Shown: piece after piece, positions 1 through 9,027 of the stretch
Layout of the letters: each line of letters starts with the position of its first letter
Position numbering within the stretch: the first letter of the stretch is position 1
Source of the DNA: CBDAQR01 sp965199055
GTDB taxonomy: Bacteria > Pseudomonadota > Gammaproteobacteria > Pseudomonadales > Halieaceae
DNA length: 64,000 nucleotides
Assembly (NCBI GenBank): GCA_965199055.1
Contig: CBDAQR010000003.1
Coordinates: 868,001-932,000, forward strand
Direction of reading: 5' to 3'
Notes under the pieces: generated by a model
The model's database searches: none
Told to the model about the DNA's origin: nothing
The model's input: only the letters and a program-made list of their open reading frames with translations
Translations under genes and position numbers: made by a program

Positions 1-1
1 C

Positions 2-418
2 GGCATGTTTATCGTGTCGATTTTGGCAGTGGTCGGCCTGCCCGCCTATGAGGACTACCGGGTGCGCGCCCAGGTGACCAAGGATTTCCCGCTGGTAAAG
101 GTCGCCCAGCAGGCTATCGAGGAATACTACGCTACCACCGGCACCCTCCCCTCCAACAACAATCAGGTTGGTCTGCAGGAATACTGGACCTGGAGCCCCA
201 CCTCCGGCCTCAACTTCAAAATGCTGATCTACAACAGTTGGCTGAGCGGCAGCGAACCCACGATCTTACTGGTCTACAACACCGAGGAAATTCCACAACT
301 GGACGGCTGGGAGACGCTGGCTTTTTACGCGGAAGAGCGAAACGGCTTTCTGGTTTGGGATTGCACCTATGGGGGCTCCATGCCTAACAAGTATCGCCCC
401 GCCAACTGTCGGCGCTAA
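2..418 (+). CDS. Type IV pilin-like protein, 5' end outside window
   Basis: Pilus subunit of the type IV pilin family, acting at the cell surface after processing by prepilin peptidase. The visible N-terminus (GMFIVSILAVVGLPAYEDY) is the second half of the pilin hydrophobic helix followed by the usual AYxDY turn; the leader, the G/FTLIE processing site and the start codon lie to the left of the window. The C-terminus carries WDCTYGG and, 13 residues after that Cys, PANCRR, the pair that usually closes the disulfide D-loop of PilA/PilE pilins. About 138 codons are present, normal for a pilin minus its leader. The methionine at base 5 is internal to the helix and not a start. pilU, a PilZ protein and algZ/algR elsewhere in the window fit a piliated organism. 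Confidence 0.85.
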   Translation, partial: GMFIVSILAVVGLPAYEDYRVRAQVTKDFPLVKVAQQAIEEYYATTGTLPSNNNQVGLQEYWTWSPTSGLNFKMLIYNSWLSGSEPTILLVYNTEEIPQLDGWETLAFYAEERNGFLVWDCTYGGSMPNKYRPANCRR

Positions 419-419
419 C

Positions 420-1802
420 TCAGGTCAGCCGCAGCCAACATACCGTAGCCACCACCACGACACCCGTCAGGTTTAGCACGAAGCCTTCCCGCGCCATACG
501 CTGAATATTGATCAAACCACTGCCATAGACCACGCTATTGGGCGCGGTGGCAACCGGCAGCATGAAGGCACAACTGGCCGTCATCGCCGCTGGCACCATG
601 AGAAGATGTGGCTCGATACCCGCCGCAATGCCTGCGGCAGCCAGAATAGGCATCAGCAAGGTCGTACTGGCGGTATTGCTGGTCGTCTCAGTCAGGAACG
701 TAACCACCAGGCAAATTAAACCCATCAATGCGAATAGGTGGAGGTAATTCATCGATGCCAGCCATTCACCCAGTACCTGGCTAAGCCCAGAGCTAACGAA
801 TCCCTTCGCCAGACAAATACCGCCGGAGAACAGCAACAGCACGCCCCAGGGTATCGTCGTTGCGCGCTCCCAGGTCAGGAGCTTGCCGCCCTCACCGTCG
901 GGAACCACGAACATCAACACCACCGCCAGCAAGGCCACGGATGCATCGTTAGCACTGTGCAGACCCAGGGCTTCACTCCAGCCTCCAAACGGTTCTGTGC
1001 GTGTGATCCAGGCCAGGGCCGTCAGCGCGAACACGATCAAAACCCGAACTTCGGAACTGCGCCAGCGGCCCTGTTCCGGCAATTCCACGCCGCTATGTCC
1101 GCCCAGTCGCCGGGTCAGCCAAATCGCCATGAGCGGCACCAACACCAACACCACTGGTAGCCCCCAACTCATCCACTGGGTGAAGCTGACCTCTTTGCCA
1201 GTCGTGTCCTCATAGACCTGCATAAAAATTAAATTGGGGGGCGTGCCGATGGGAGTTGCGATACCACCGACGCTCGCTGCATAAGCCATGCCCAACAGTA
1301 GTGGCACCGCCAGTTTGTCATCATCGACTTTTTCCAGTATCGCCAGGGCAACCGGCAACAGCATGAGGGTGGTGGCTGTGTTGGATATCCACATGCTCAG
1401 GACCGCAGCCGCGGCCATAAAACCGAATACCAGGCGCCGATCACTGCGGGCACCAAACAGGCGCACCATACCCAGCGCGATACGCCGATGCGCGCCGCTG
1501 TGTTCCATTGCCCGCGACAAAATAAATCCGCTGAGCAGCAGCAGAATCAGGGGACTCCCGTAGGCCTGCCCAACCTCTGCGGGCGTCAACACGCCTAACA
1601 GCGGGAACAAAGCTATGGGCAGTAGCGAGGTCACCGGAATCGGAACCGGCTCAAATACCCACCACACCACGCACCAGGTGGCCACCACGCCGGTGACCGC
1701 GGCCGCGTAACCGAGCCCAGACTGCCACAAATAGAAACCCACCAGGGCCGCGATGAGCGGCCCCGCCAAAAGCGTAAAAGACTTTAATTGCGCACCAGTC
1801 AC
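420..1802 (-). CDS. DASS/SLC13 family sodium:dicarboxylate or sulfate symporter
   Basis: Inner-membrane Na+-coupled anion transporter of the divalent anion:Na+ symporter family; substrates in the family are dicarboxylates, citrate or sulfate and cannot be told apart here. The 460-residue protein is hydrophobic throughout and has both signature Ser-Asn-Thr motifs of the inverted repeats: SNTATT near residue 140 and TTSNTAST near residue 373. The length is normal. It begins with a 4-base overlap (1799-1802) with the stop of the upstream beta-propeller gene, so the two are probably translated together. It is convergent with the pilin gene, whose stop ends only 1 base before its own. Confidence 0.88.
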   Translation of the reverse strand: MTGAQLKSFTLLAGPLIAALVGFYLWQSGLGYAAAVTGVVATWCVVWWVFEPVPIPVTSLLPIALFPLLGVLTPAEVGQAYGSPLILLLLSGFILSRAMEHSGAHRRIALGMVRLFGARSDRRLVFGFMAAAAVLSMWISNTATTLMLLPVALAILEKVDDDKLAVPLLLGMAYAASVGGIATPIGTPPNLIFMQVYEDTTGKEVSFTQWMSWGLPVVLVLVPLMAIWLTRRLGGHSGVELPEQGRWRSSEVRVLIVFALTALAWITRTEPFGGWSEALGLHSANDASVALLAVVLMFVVPDGEGGKLLTWERATTIPWGVLLLFSGGICLAKGFVSSGLSQVLGEWLASMNYLHLFALMGLICLVVTFLTETTSNTASTTLLMPILAAAGIAAGIEPHLLMVPAAMTASCAFMLPVATAPNSVVYGSGLINIQRMAREGFVLNLTGVVVVATVCWLRLT

Positions 1803-2857
1803 TGCAGCAGCGCCTCCGGTACGCGAATCATCCTATCGCCGAGGAAGGAGCCAATATAAAGGTAACCGCCATGATGAATGGCCGCGGTACCCGCCCCCAT
1901 GGGCGGCCCCTGTCGAACCAGGATGTCGCGGTATTCGAGTGTATCCGGGTCCAGTTCGACAATGGCAAATTTCATGGGCGACGGTGAGCCGTCATCACGT
2001 GGAAGGGCATCGCCCAACTCGGCCCAGCTCATGCGATGAGACGCGATAAGCAACTTTCCATCCGAGGTCCAGTTACTATTGTCCGGGTTGGGAATTTCGA
2101 CGACGCCCAGAAGCGCAACCGGGTTCAGCGAGTACTTGCGCACTTCGCTGCCGGCCCAGGAATTTACAAAAAAAGTTTCGCCATCCGCTGCCGCCACGAT
2201 GCCATTGGGGAAAGGTGCCTCGGTGCCAGCTAATGCCTGTAAGCCCTCTAGCGGAGACCACCGGTAGACAACGCCCGTATCAAAACCCAGCATGGCCTGG
2301 AGCAAACTCCACATGTCCTCGCCGGCTGTGTATTGATGAGTACCCAGGAAACCCCCATCGGGCAAGCTAGCAACATCGTTAAATGTGAGGCCTTCTGTCA
2401 ATAAAACACAGCCACGCCAGTCCAGATACGGCGTCTCACCGGGCACATATTCAAAGACTTCTACCGATTCACGACCGCCGTGATTGGTCACCAGCAATTG
2501 CCAGCGACCGTCCGGGCGACGCGCGAGATCCATCCCATGCGCCAGCACCTGCTCTCCGGGACCCTCGAGGCAATCGGGTTCTCCCCAGCCCGGTTCTGCG
2601 GTTTGATCCGCGGCGCGATACAACTGGCTCACTGTCAACGTATCGAGCTCCAAAAGACTGAGCCCGCGGCCCGCACTCATTTGTGTAAACAGCAAATGTC
2701 CGTCCGGGGTCAGCATTAGATCTTCTGGCCCGCTCAGCCCACAAATCGACGTAATACCATCAAGCTCTTCGCAGTCCGCTTCCGCCAGCGCAGGGTGCGT
2801 AAGCATTGCGGCAGACAGGCAGGCGGCCGCCGCAACCATTATTGTTTTTAGTGCCAT
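1799..2857 (-). CDS. SMP-30/gluconolactonase-like secreted beta-propeller protein
   Basis: Probable exported six-bladed beta-propeller of the SMP-30/strictosidine synthase/arylesterase group. The start at 2857 (MALKTIMVAAAACLSAAM) is chosen because it is preceded by GGGGAGAA at good spacing and opens directly into a signal peptide ending around ALAEA; an ATG 30 bases upstream would add charged residues before it. Repeated blade-like segments (GPEDLMLTPDG, GMDLARRPDGRWQL, NGIVAAADGETFFVNSW, SNWTSDGKLLIASH) support the fold, with Asn/Asp residues typical of the metal site. Members hydrolyse lactones or esters, but the substrate is unknown. The 4-base overlap with the DASS transporter suggests hydrolysis of a periplasmic ester or lactone whose acid product is imported; that link is inference. 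Confidence 0.72.
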   Translation of the reverse strand: MALKTIMVAAAACLSAAMLTHPALAEADCEELDGITSICGLSGPEDLMLTPDGHLLFTQMSAGRGLSLLELDTLTVSQLYRAADQTAEPGWGEPDCLEGPGEQVLAHGMDLARRPDGRWQLLVTNHGGRESVEVFEYVPGETPYLDWRGCVLLTEGLTFNDVASLPDGGFLGTHQYTAGEDMWSLLQAMLGFDTGVVYRWSPLEGLQALAGTEAPFPNGIVAAADGETFFVNSWAGSEVRKYSLNPVALLGVVEIPNPDNSNWTSDGKLLIASHRMSWAELGDALPRDDGSPSPMKFAIVELDPDTLEYRDILVRQGPPMGAGTAAIHHGGYLYIGSFLGDRMIRVPEALLQ

Positions 2858-2929
2858 CGCACTATTCTCCCCAAGTCCAGGCCTCAAGTGTAACTAGTGA
2901 GCACGCACAATACACAGTAGAATCTTGGA

Positions 2930-3928
2930 ATGACTCCCACGCCCTCCAATTTGGTAGACCGCTTTGGTCGCACGGTCAGCTATGTCAGGTTGTCGGTTAC
3001 CGACCGCTGCGACTTCCGCTGTGTCTACTGCATGGCGGAGGATATGCAATTTGTGCCGCGCGCAGAAGTCCTGTCACTGGAAGAACTATTCAGAGTCGGC
3101 GAGGCGTTTACCCAGCTCGGCGTTCGCAAGATTCGATTAACCGGCGGCGAGCCCTTGGTGCGCCACAACATCATGCACCTTGTGGAACGGCTCGGAGCGC
3201 TACCCGGGCTCGAGGAGTTGGTGCTCACCACCAATGGTTCACAGCTGCAAAAGCTGGCTCAACCGCTGAAAGCGGCTGGCGTGAAGCGCATCAACATCAG
3301 CCTCGATAGCCTGGTTCCCGACAAGTTCCACAGACTCACGCGCACCGGCGACCTGAAGCAAGTGCTGGCGGGAATTGACGCCGCCGTTGCGGCCGGCTTT
3401 GCAGGCATCAAACTCAATGCCGTCATATTGAAGGGCCGCAATGAAGACGAGATCATCGACCTGGTGCAGTTCGCCATCGATCGCGGCGTAGACATCAGCT
3501 TCATTGAAGAGATGCCACTAGGATTGATCGACGAGCACGACCGCGCGCTGAGTTTTTGCTCGAGCGAAGAGGTACGTGAAAGAATAGCCCAGCACTATGC
3601 GCTCACGGAGAACGACCGCAATACCGGTGGCCCTTCACGCTATTACAACATCGCCGGGCACGGCAGCCAGGTCGGATTTATCTCCCCCCACAGTCACAAC
3701 TTTTGCCACCTCTGTAATCGGGTGCGCGTCACCGTAGAGGGCCGCCTGCTGCTGTGTCTGGGTAACGAACACTCCATGGACCTGCGCGAATTGTTGCGCA
3801 GCGGCTGCAGCGACGAGCAGCTGCGAGAGGCACTGGTCGCCGCCATGGATCTCAAACCTGAAAAACACCATTTCGACCTGGACGCTGAGCCCGACATCGT
3901 CCGCTTCATGAACATGACAGGGGGCTAA
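2930..3928 (+). CDS. moaA: GTP 3',8-cyclase MoaA (molybdenum cofactor biosynthesis)
   Basis: Radical-SAM enzyme that converts GTP to 3',8-cyclo-GTP, the first step of molybdopterin synthesis (with MoaC). The N-terminal cluster motif CDFRCVYC puts cysteines at about residues 27, 31 and 34; the C-terminal cluster is in CHLCNRVRVTVEGRLLLC; the chain ends in the conserved GG dipeptide that is inserted into the active site. At 332 residues the length is standard. No other moa gene is adjacent, so the pathway is dispersed. The next gene (MoxR) starts 6 bases after the stop, so they may be cotranscribed. Confidence 0.97.
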   Translation: MTPTPSNLVDRFGRTVSYVRLSVTDRCDFRCVYCMAEDMQFVPRAEVLSLEELFRVGEAFTQLGVRKIRLTGGEPLVRHNIMHLVERLGALPGLEELVLTTNGSQLQKLAQPLKAAGVKRINISLDSLVPDKFHRLTRTGDLKQVLAGIDAAVAAGFAGIKLNAVILKGRNEDEIIDLVQFAIDRGVDISFIEEMPLGLIDEHDRALSFCSSEEVRERIAQHYALTENDRNTGGPSRYYNIAGHGSQVGFISPHSHNFCHLCNRVRVTVEGRLLLCLGNEHSMDLRELLRSGCSDEQLREALVAAMDLKPEKHHFDLDAEPDIVRFMNMTGG

Positions 3929-3934
3929 CGCCGC

Positions 3935-4870
3935 GTGCAAAATCTGGACTTCCCGCAACTCGCATCCATCGAGGCCATTGAGGCCGGCTTCGAATCTCAC
4001 GGCTATATTTGCAGCCGAGAAATCGCGACGGCCGTCTTCCTCGCCTTTCAGTTGCGTAAGCCGATCCTGGTGGAAGGCCCTCCCGGCGTGGGCAAGACGG
4101 AGCTGGCCAAAACCACTGCCATGCTGTTGGAGTTGCCCCTCATTCGTCTGCAGTGCTACGAGGGCCTGGATGAAGCCAAGGCGCTGTACGAGTGGAAGTA
4201 CGGCAAGCAACTGCTGTACACGCAGGTGCTCAAAGAAAAATTGGGTGATCTACTGCAGGGCGCCAAGGGCCTGGCTGAATCAGTTGACCGGCTGCACCAG
4301 TTCGGCGACATCTTCTACTCAGAGGATTTTTTGGAACCTCGCCCGCTACTCAAGGCGATGCGGGAAGCCGATGGCGCTATCCTGCTCATCGACGAGGTCG
4401 ATAAATCCGATTACGAGTTCGAGTCCTTGCTGTTGGAGATTCTGTCGGACTACCAGGTCTCGATCCCGGAGATAGGCACGGTGAAGGCGAAAACATCGCC
4501 CATGGTATTTCTCACCAGTAACAACACCCGGGATATTTCAGACGCACTGAAGCGGCGCTGCTTGCATCTTTACATCCCCTTCCCCACGACCGAACTGGAG
4601 GAGCGCATTGTTCGCAGCCGGGTGCCCGATGTTGATGACGAACTGCGCCACCAACTGGTGGAGTTCGTCCACTCGCTGCGCCAGTTGGATCTGAAGAAGA
4701 TTCCGGCCATCAGCGAAACCATCGATTGGGCTCGCAGCCTGCTCTTAATGCACGCCGAGCAATTAGATGAGGAATTGATCCGCAATACGCTCAACGTACT
4801 GCTTAAATTCCAGGAAGATATTGACGCAACCGCCCCCGAAGTACGCTCCCTTCTCAACGTAAAGCGTTGA
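3935..4870 (+). CDS. MoxR-family AAA+ ATPase
   Basis: Cytoplasmic AAA+ ATPase of the MoxR class, which work with VWA-domain proteins as chaperones for maturation or metal insertion of enzyme complexes (for example CoxD/CoxE). Walker A GPPGVGKT is at residues 48-55, Walker B LLIDEVDK near 150, sensor-1 LTSNNTRD near 195, and the R-finger region is DALKRRC. The predicted start is GTG at 3935, six bases after the moaA stop. The 311-residue length is typical. The expected partner, a CoxE-like VWA protein, is found at 7328-8761 but is separated by an independently transcribed TonB receptor gene. Confidence 0.9.
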   Translation: MQNLDFPQLASIEAIEAGFESHGYICSREIATAVFLAFQLRKPILVEGPPGVGKTELAKTTAMLLELPLIRLQCYEGLDEAKALYEWKYGKQLLYTQVLKEKLGDLLQGAKGLAESVDRLHQFGDIFYSEDFLEPRPLLKAMREADGAILLIDEVDKSDYEFESLLLEILSDYQVSIPEIGTVKAKTSPMVFLTSNNTRDISDALKRRCLHLYIPFPTTELEERIVRSRVPDVDDELRHQLVEFVHSLRQLDLKKIPAISETIDWARSLLLMHAEQLDEELIRNTLNVLLKFQEDIDATAPEVRSLLNVKR

Positions 4871-4925
4871 TTTTAATACACATATAATTCAAACAAGCCG
4901 GCGAGCTCGGTAGTTTAACTTTTCA

Positions 4926-4953
4926 GCTGCGGCGCCGGTTTTGGCGCCGCAGC
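4926..4953. other. Perfect 11-bp inverted repeat between moxR and the TonB receptor
   Basis: GCTGCGGCGCC pairs exactly with GGCGCCGCAGC around a GGTTTT loop. There is no T-run on either side, so it is not a textbook intrinsic terminator. It lies directly before the -35 box of the receptor gene. It may end or protect the moxR transcript, or be a protein-binding dyad; which is not decidable from sequence. Confidence 0.6.
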
Positions 4954-4954
4954 C

Positions 4955-4982
4955 TTGACCCCAATACTCCAAATAATAGAAT
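4955..4982 (+). promoter_or_regulatory. Probable sigma-70 promoter of the TonB receptor gene
   Basis: TTGACC (4955-4960) is separated by 16 bases from TAGAAT (4977-4982). Each box matches the consensus at five of six positions. It sits 35 bases before the chosen ATG (5018), which has its own GGAG ribosome site at 5008-5011. Confidence 0.6.
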
Positions 4983-5017
4983 GCGGCACGCATAAATACT
5001 TTAATTTGGAGCATAAA

Positions 5018-7246
5018 ATGAACGCCCATATGACGCACCGCATTGCCCGCCGCACGCTGCCGCTACTGGTATTCGCCCTCTCACAAAGCCTGGCCACAGC
5101 TACCCGCGCGCAGATTGAAGAAGTGGTGGTTACAGCGCAAAAGAAAGAGGAATCCCTACAGGACGCACCGCTTGCCGTGACGGCGTTTACAGCGGATCGC
5201 CTGGAAGACATCGGCGCATTCGATGCGACCGATATCGCCGAGTACACGCCCAATGTTTCGATTGTGCCCATCATGGGCAGCACGGCGAACATACGCATGG
5301 AGATTCGCGGTATGTCGACCGCAGAACCCTCGCTCACGGTTGACCCCAAGGTGGGTATCTACCTCGACGGCGCCTACCTTGCCCGCAACTCCGGTGCGGT
5401 ATTCGACATCGTTGACCTGGAGCGGGTGGAGGTAATGCGCGGCCCGCAGGGCACGCTGTGGGGCAAGAACACCACTGGCGGCGCGGTGAATTTGATTACC
5501 GCCAAGCCCAATGGCGAGTTTGGCTTCAAACAGCAGGGCAGCTTCGGCAACGACGGCTATATCCGCTCCATCACCACGATCGATACCAATCAAATGGGGC
5601 CGGTCGCGGGTAAATTCACTTACATGTACAAGAACTACGACGGCTGGGCTGAAAACCATGGTCCCAGCGAAGAGGACCTGGCGTCCGAAGAGGTGAATGC
5701 ATTTCGGGTCGCGCTGGCATGGGATGTTACCGATGACCTGACTGTCGACTATTCCTACGACTACACGGACGCCGACTCCGTGGCTCCACCCCTGCAGCCG
5801 GTGGCGGTGAGTGAACTCGGCGCACAGGCCGGCGGCACCTACGATATTGAAGCAGCACAGTACATTCCCTACAACGCCCTGGCGCAGATGGCCCAAGACG
5901 TGACCGACGACCGGCGCGACGACTTCTTTCTCGACAATATGGGTGAGGAAAGCGTCGAAATCTCCGGTCACAACCTGACCGTCACCTGGGATCTACCACT
6001 GTTTACCATCAAGTCGATCAGCTCCTACCGCGACTACGAGTCGGACTTCCCGATGAACGACCTCGACGGCGGTGCCTGGGCGTTCGAAGGCGAATCCCTG
6101 CCGGTATTTCACACCGCCGGGGAAAAGGAACAGGACCAGTTTCAGCAGGAGCTGCAGTTCCTGGGCACAGCCTTCGATGATTCGGTGGACTATGTGCTGG
6201 GCCTGTACTATTTCGAAGAGGACGGAGAGGACGTAAATCCCTGGGATGCCACCGTCTGGTCCCCGTCTCAAACCACCCAGGCCCTGCTGCGAGGCATTAC
6301 TCTCGGCAGCTACTACGGCATTGATAACAAATCGAAGGCCATCTTTGGTCAGGCCACCTGGCGTCCTACGCCGGAGTATTACATCACCGTGGGCGCGCGT
6401 TACTCCGAAGACGAGAAGGAGCTGATCCTGCTCCAGGAAGACCCGCGTTTAGATCAGGATTACGGTTTCGATGAAGACTGGAGTAAGTTCACGCCGGCCA
6501 TCACCCTGGGCTTTCAACCCAGTGACGACCTGAATCTGTATTTTAAGTACGCCGAAGGTTACAACGCGGGCGTCTATGCGATACCGCCCCAACCCCAGAA
6601 CCTGACTGACGGTTGGGACCCGGCGGACGAAGAGGAGCTGACCTCTTACGAACTGGGACTGAAGTCCATGTGGTTCGACAATACCCTGCGCCTGAACGCA
6701 GCGCTTTTCTACAATGATGCAGACAACCTGCAGATCACCTGGTTCGTCGACGGAAATCGCACCATTATCAACTCGGGCTCCTCCGAGACCGAAGGATTGG
6801 AAATTGAAGCGACCTGGATGCCCAATCAAAGCTGGGCGGTCGATGCGAGCTTTGGCTATCGCGACACCGAACGTGACACTGTGGCAAATCTGGCCGACCC
6901 GGACGACGTCTACAGCGGCAGCTTTGGAGTGTCCTACTTCGCGCCTCTGGGTGACTGGGCGCAACTACATGCCCGCTTCGATTCCAGCTATAAGGATGCC
7001 ATCCAGTATTCCTCCAGTGGCTATGCCAACACAGAAGACCGCTGGTTGCTCAATGCACGACTGGCACTGTCGGAAATCACCCTCGCCGATGGCATGCTAC
7101 GCGCCGCCCTGTGGGGACGTAACCTCGCCGACGAGGAGTACGGTGTGCACGGCCAGGACCTGGGGGTAAGCTCAGGCTATGGCTACGCGGTCATGGTCTA
7201 TGGCCAGCCCCGCTCTTACGGTGTCGATCTGATCTGGGAGTTCTAA
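5018..7246 (+). CDS. TonB-dependent outer-membrane receptor
   Basis: Outer-membrane active transporter energised by TonB-ExbBD. The start at 5018 is preferred over an upstream in-frame candidate because GGAG lies 6 bases before it and the protein then opens with a signal peptide ending around TRAQ. The TonB box region is IEEVVVTAQKKEESLQ, followed by the plug (IRGMSTAEPSLTVDPKVGIY, ERVEVMRGPQGTLWGKNTTG) and a C-terminal barrel ending in the aromatic strand GVDLIWEF. At about 742 residues it is a normal full-length receptor of the type common in marine gammaproteobacteria for complex organic substrates. The ligand is unknown. It has its own promoter and terminator and appears to be an independent unit between moxR and the VWA gene. 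Confidence 0.93.
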   Translation: MNAHMTHRIARRTLPLLVFALSQSLATATRAQIEEVVVTAQKKEESLQDAPLAVTAFTADRLEDIGAFDATDIAEYTPNVSIVPIMGSTANIRMEIRGMSTAEPSLTVDPKVGIYLDGAYLARNSGAVFDIVDLERVEVMRGPQGTLWGKNTTGGAVNLITAKPNGEFGFKQQGSFGNDGYIRSITTIDTNQMGPVAGKFTYMYKNYDGWAENHGPSEEDLASEEVNAFRVALAWDVTDDLTVDYSYDYTDADSVAPPLQPVAVSELGAQAGGTYDIEAAQYIPYNALAQMAQDVTDDRRDDFFLDNMGEESVEISGHNLTVTWDLPLFTIKSISSYRDYESDFPMNDLDGGAWAFEGESLPVFHTAGEKEQDQFQQELQFLGTAFDDSVDYVLGLYYFEEDGEDVNPWDATVWSPSQTTQALLRGITLGSYYGIDNKSKAIFGQATWRPTPEYYITVGARYSEDEKELILLQEDPRLDQDYGFDEDWSKFTPAITLGFQPSDDLNLYFKYAEGYNAGVYAIPPQPQNLTDGWDPADEEELTSYELGLKSMWFDNTLRLNAALFYNDADNLQITWFVDGNRTIINSGSSETEGLEIEATWMPNQSWAVDASFGYRDTERDTVANLADPDDVYSGSFGVSYFAPLGDWAQLHARFDSSYKDAIQYSSSGYANTEDRWLLNARLALSEITLADGMLRAALWGRNLADEEYGVHGQDLGVSSGYGYAVMVYGQPRSYGVDLIWEF

Positions 7247-7284
7247 ACCACAGTCTTCACTCGCTCAGAGTGTCAGTTACAAGA

Positions 7285-7315
7285 AAGGGGCCGGAGCAAT
7301 TCGGCCCCTTTTTTT
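7285..7315 (+). terminator. Rho-independent terminator of the TonB receptor gene
   Basis: AAGGGGCCG (7285-7293) pairs perfectly with CGGCCCCTT (7302-7310), followed by an unbroken T-run to 7315. It is placed after the receptor stop and only 12 bases before the VWA gene, so that gene must rely on readthrough or on a promoter inside or just after the terminator. Confidence 0.9.
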
Positions 7316-7327
7316 GTACCATGCAGT

Positions 7328-8761
7328 ATGCCTTCCAAACTGGTCAGCTTTATCAATGTTCTGCGCAGCCAGGACGTTCGCATTTCTCCTGCGGAAACAC
7401 TGGATGCAGTCGAGGTTGTGACATTGCTCGGGTATCAGGACCGCGGCGCATTGCGCACGGGTCTCTCCCAGGCGCTAGCCAAAACGCCCGATGAAAAGGC
7501 GACTTTCATGCAGTGTTTTGATCGCTTTTTCAATTATGAACTGCCCGATGCTGCAGCAAACGACACGCCTGAATCGGGCGAGTCGGTCGACCCTGACCTG
7601 CTGGCAGATGCGGATGCCGCGCTATCGAATCTAGAAGCGGACCCAGATGGGCAGAATCCCGGCATGGACCTGGCGGGAGAGATGGAAGCCGATCCCGAAC
7701 TGTCGGCCCAATTGGATACACCGCTCATGCAGATGCTGCAGGCGGATGACCGCAATGAACTCACCCTGAGCATCGCGCAGGCGGGTGAGCGTGTGGGTCT
7801 CAGCCAGGCCCAGATGTTCACACAGAAGGGGCAATACACGCGCAAGATATTGGATGAATTGGGTGAGGAACATATTCGCTCCGCCATCATCGACCTGGAA
7901 GATCGCGAGAGTCCCGCACTGCAGGAACTGCAAACCTATCGCGATCGACTTCGTGAACTGGTGAGAGACCATGTCGAGCGTGAATACCTATTGCATGCGG
8001 AGGGTCGCAACAAACAGTTTATGGACGAAGTACTGTCCAAGGCGAAGCTAAACAACATCGAGCATCACTACCTGCACAAGGTACACGAGCTGGTGCGCAA
8101 AATGGCGAAGAAACTTGCTGCACGGCATTCGCGCAAGCGAAGCCAAACCAAACGTGGTCAGCTCAACATGACCAAGACCATGCGCCGCGGCATCGCCAAC
8201 GACGGCGTCATGTTCGACGTGTACTGGAAGTCAGTTAAGAAAGATCGGCCACAGATTCTCGCTGTTTGTGATGTCAGCGGATCGGTCTCTGCCTATGCCA
8301 AATTCCTCTTAATGTTCCTCTATAGCCTGTACGACGTGCTACCGCGGGTGCGCAGCTTCGCATTTTCCAGTCACCTCGGGGAAGTCAGCGAGCTGTTCGA
8401 CCGCTATCCGTTGGAGAAGGCCATCGAATTGGTGAACTTCAAATACGGCGGTGCCACCGACTACGGCAACAGCCTATTGGATTTCGCGGCGCTCGCGATG
8501 GACGACATTGACAGCAATACGACTGTGATTATTCTCGGCGATGCCCGCAACAACAACGGCGACCCCAAGCTGGAGATCATGCAAAGTATTTATCAGCGCG
8601 CCAAGAAAGTGATATGGCTGAACCCGGAATCGCGGAAACTGTGGAGCAGTGGCGACTCCGAGATGAAGCGCTACCGCAGCGCCTGCCACTTCGCCGCCGA
8701 ATGCAACAACTTGCAGCAACTGGAACGTATCATCGATCAGCTACTGCGCAGCAGCGGCTAA
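7328..8761 (+). CDS. VWA-domain protein, CoxE-like (MoxR partner)
   Basis: Cytoplasmic von Willebrand A domain protein of the CoxE/DUF58-like group that acts with a MoxR ATPase. The VWA domain is C-terminal: the MIDAS motif DVSGSVS lies near residue 318, the following Thr in GGATDYG near 378, and the distal Asp in ILGDARNN near 402. The N-terminal half is an acidic, helical region with no motif I recognise. At 477 residues the length fits the family. The MoxR-type ATPase at 3935-4870 is the likely partner; the pair has been split by the TonB receptor gene. The start ATG at 7328 is just 12 bases beyond the receptor terminator. Confidence 0.82.
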   Translation: MPSKLVSFINVLRSQDVRISPAETLDAVEVVTLLGYQDRGALRTGLSQALAKTPDEKATFMQCFDRFFNYELPDAAANDTPESGESVDPDLLADADAALSNLEADPDGQNPGMDLAGEMEADPELSAQLDTPLMQMLQADDRNELTLSIAQAGERVGLSQAQMFTQKGQYTRKILDELGEEHIRSAIIDLEDRESPALQELQTYRDRLRELVRDHVEREYLLHAEGRNKQFMDEVLSKAKLNNIEHHYLHKVHELVRKMAKKLAARHSRKRSQTKRGQLNMTKTMRRGIANDGVMFDVYWKSVKKDRPQILAVCDVSGSVSAYAKFLLMFLYSLYDVLPRVRSFAFSSHLGEVSELFDRYPLEKAIELVNFKYGGATDYGNSLLDFAALAMDDIDSNTTVIILGDARNNNGDPKLEIMQSIYQRAKKVIWLNPESRKLWSSGDSEMKRYRSACHFAAECNNLQQLERIIDQLLRSSG

Positions 8762-8814
8762 GGCGAATACTGGTATCATAGGCAACGGGCAGACAATAAG
8801 ACGTCACAGGGAAC

Positions 8815-9027
8815 ATGGCCTACTACTGCCGTGACTGCAGCTATTCGGGCAAGAAGCCTTCCGCCGAGGGCAAGTGCCCCGCTTGCGGTTCTGCAAACTT
8901 TCGCCGCGTCGATAGCGACAGCGAGGAAAAAACACGCAAGGGCTCCCACCCCCTGAAGTTGCTGGCTATGGTTGCGCTATGGGGTTGGCTCATCAACGAA
9001 ATCCATAACAAGCTAAACGCATTGTGA
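8815..9027 (+). CDS. Small zinc-ribbon protein with one C-terminal membrane segment
   Basis: 70-residue protein with an N-terminal rubredoxin-like zinc ribbon, CRDC at residues 5-8 and CPAC at 21-24, a basic linker, and a hydrophobic stretch (LKLLAMVALWGWLIN) near the C-terminus that could anchor it. No function is known to me. Its stop overlaps the start of the DUF1631 gene (9024-9027), which points to translational coupling. Confidence 0.7.
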   Translation: MAYYCRDCSYSGKKPSAEGKCPACGSANFRRVDSDSEEKTRKGSHPLKLLAMVALWGWLINEIHNKLNAL

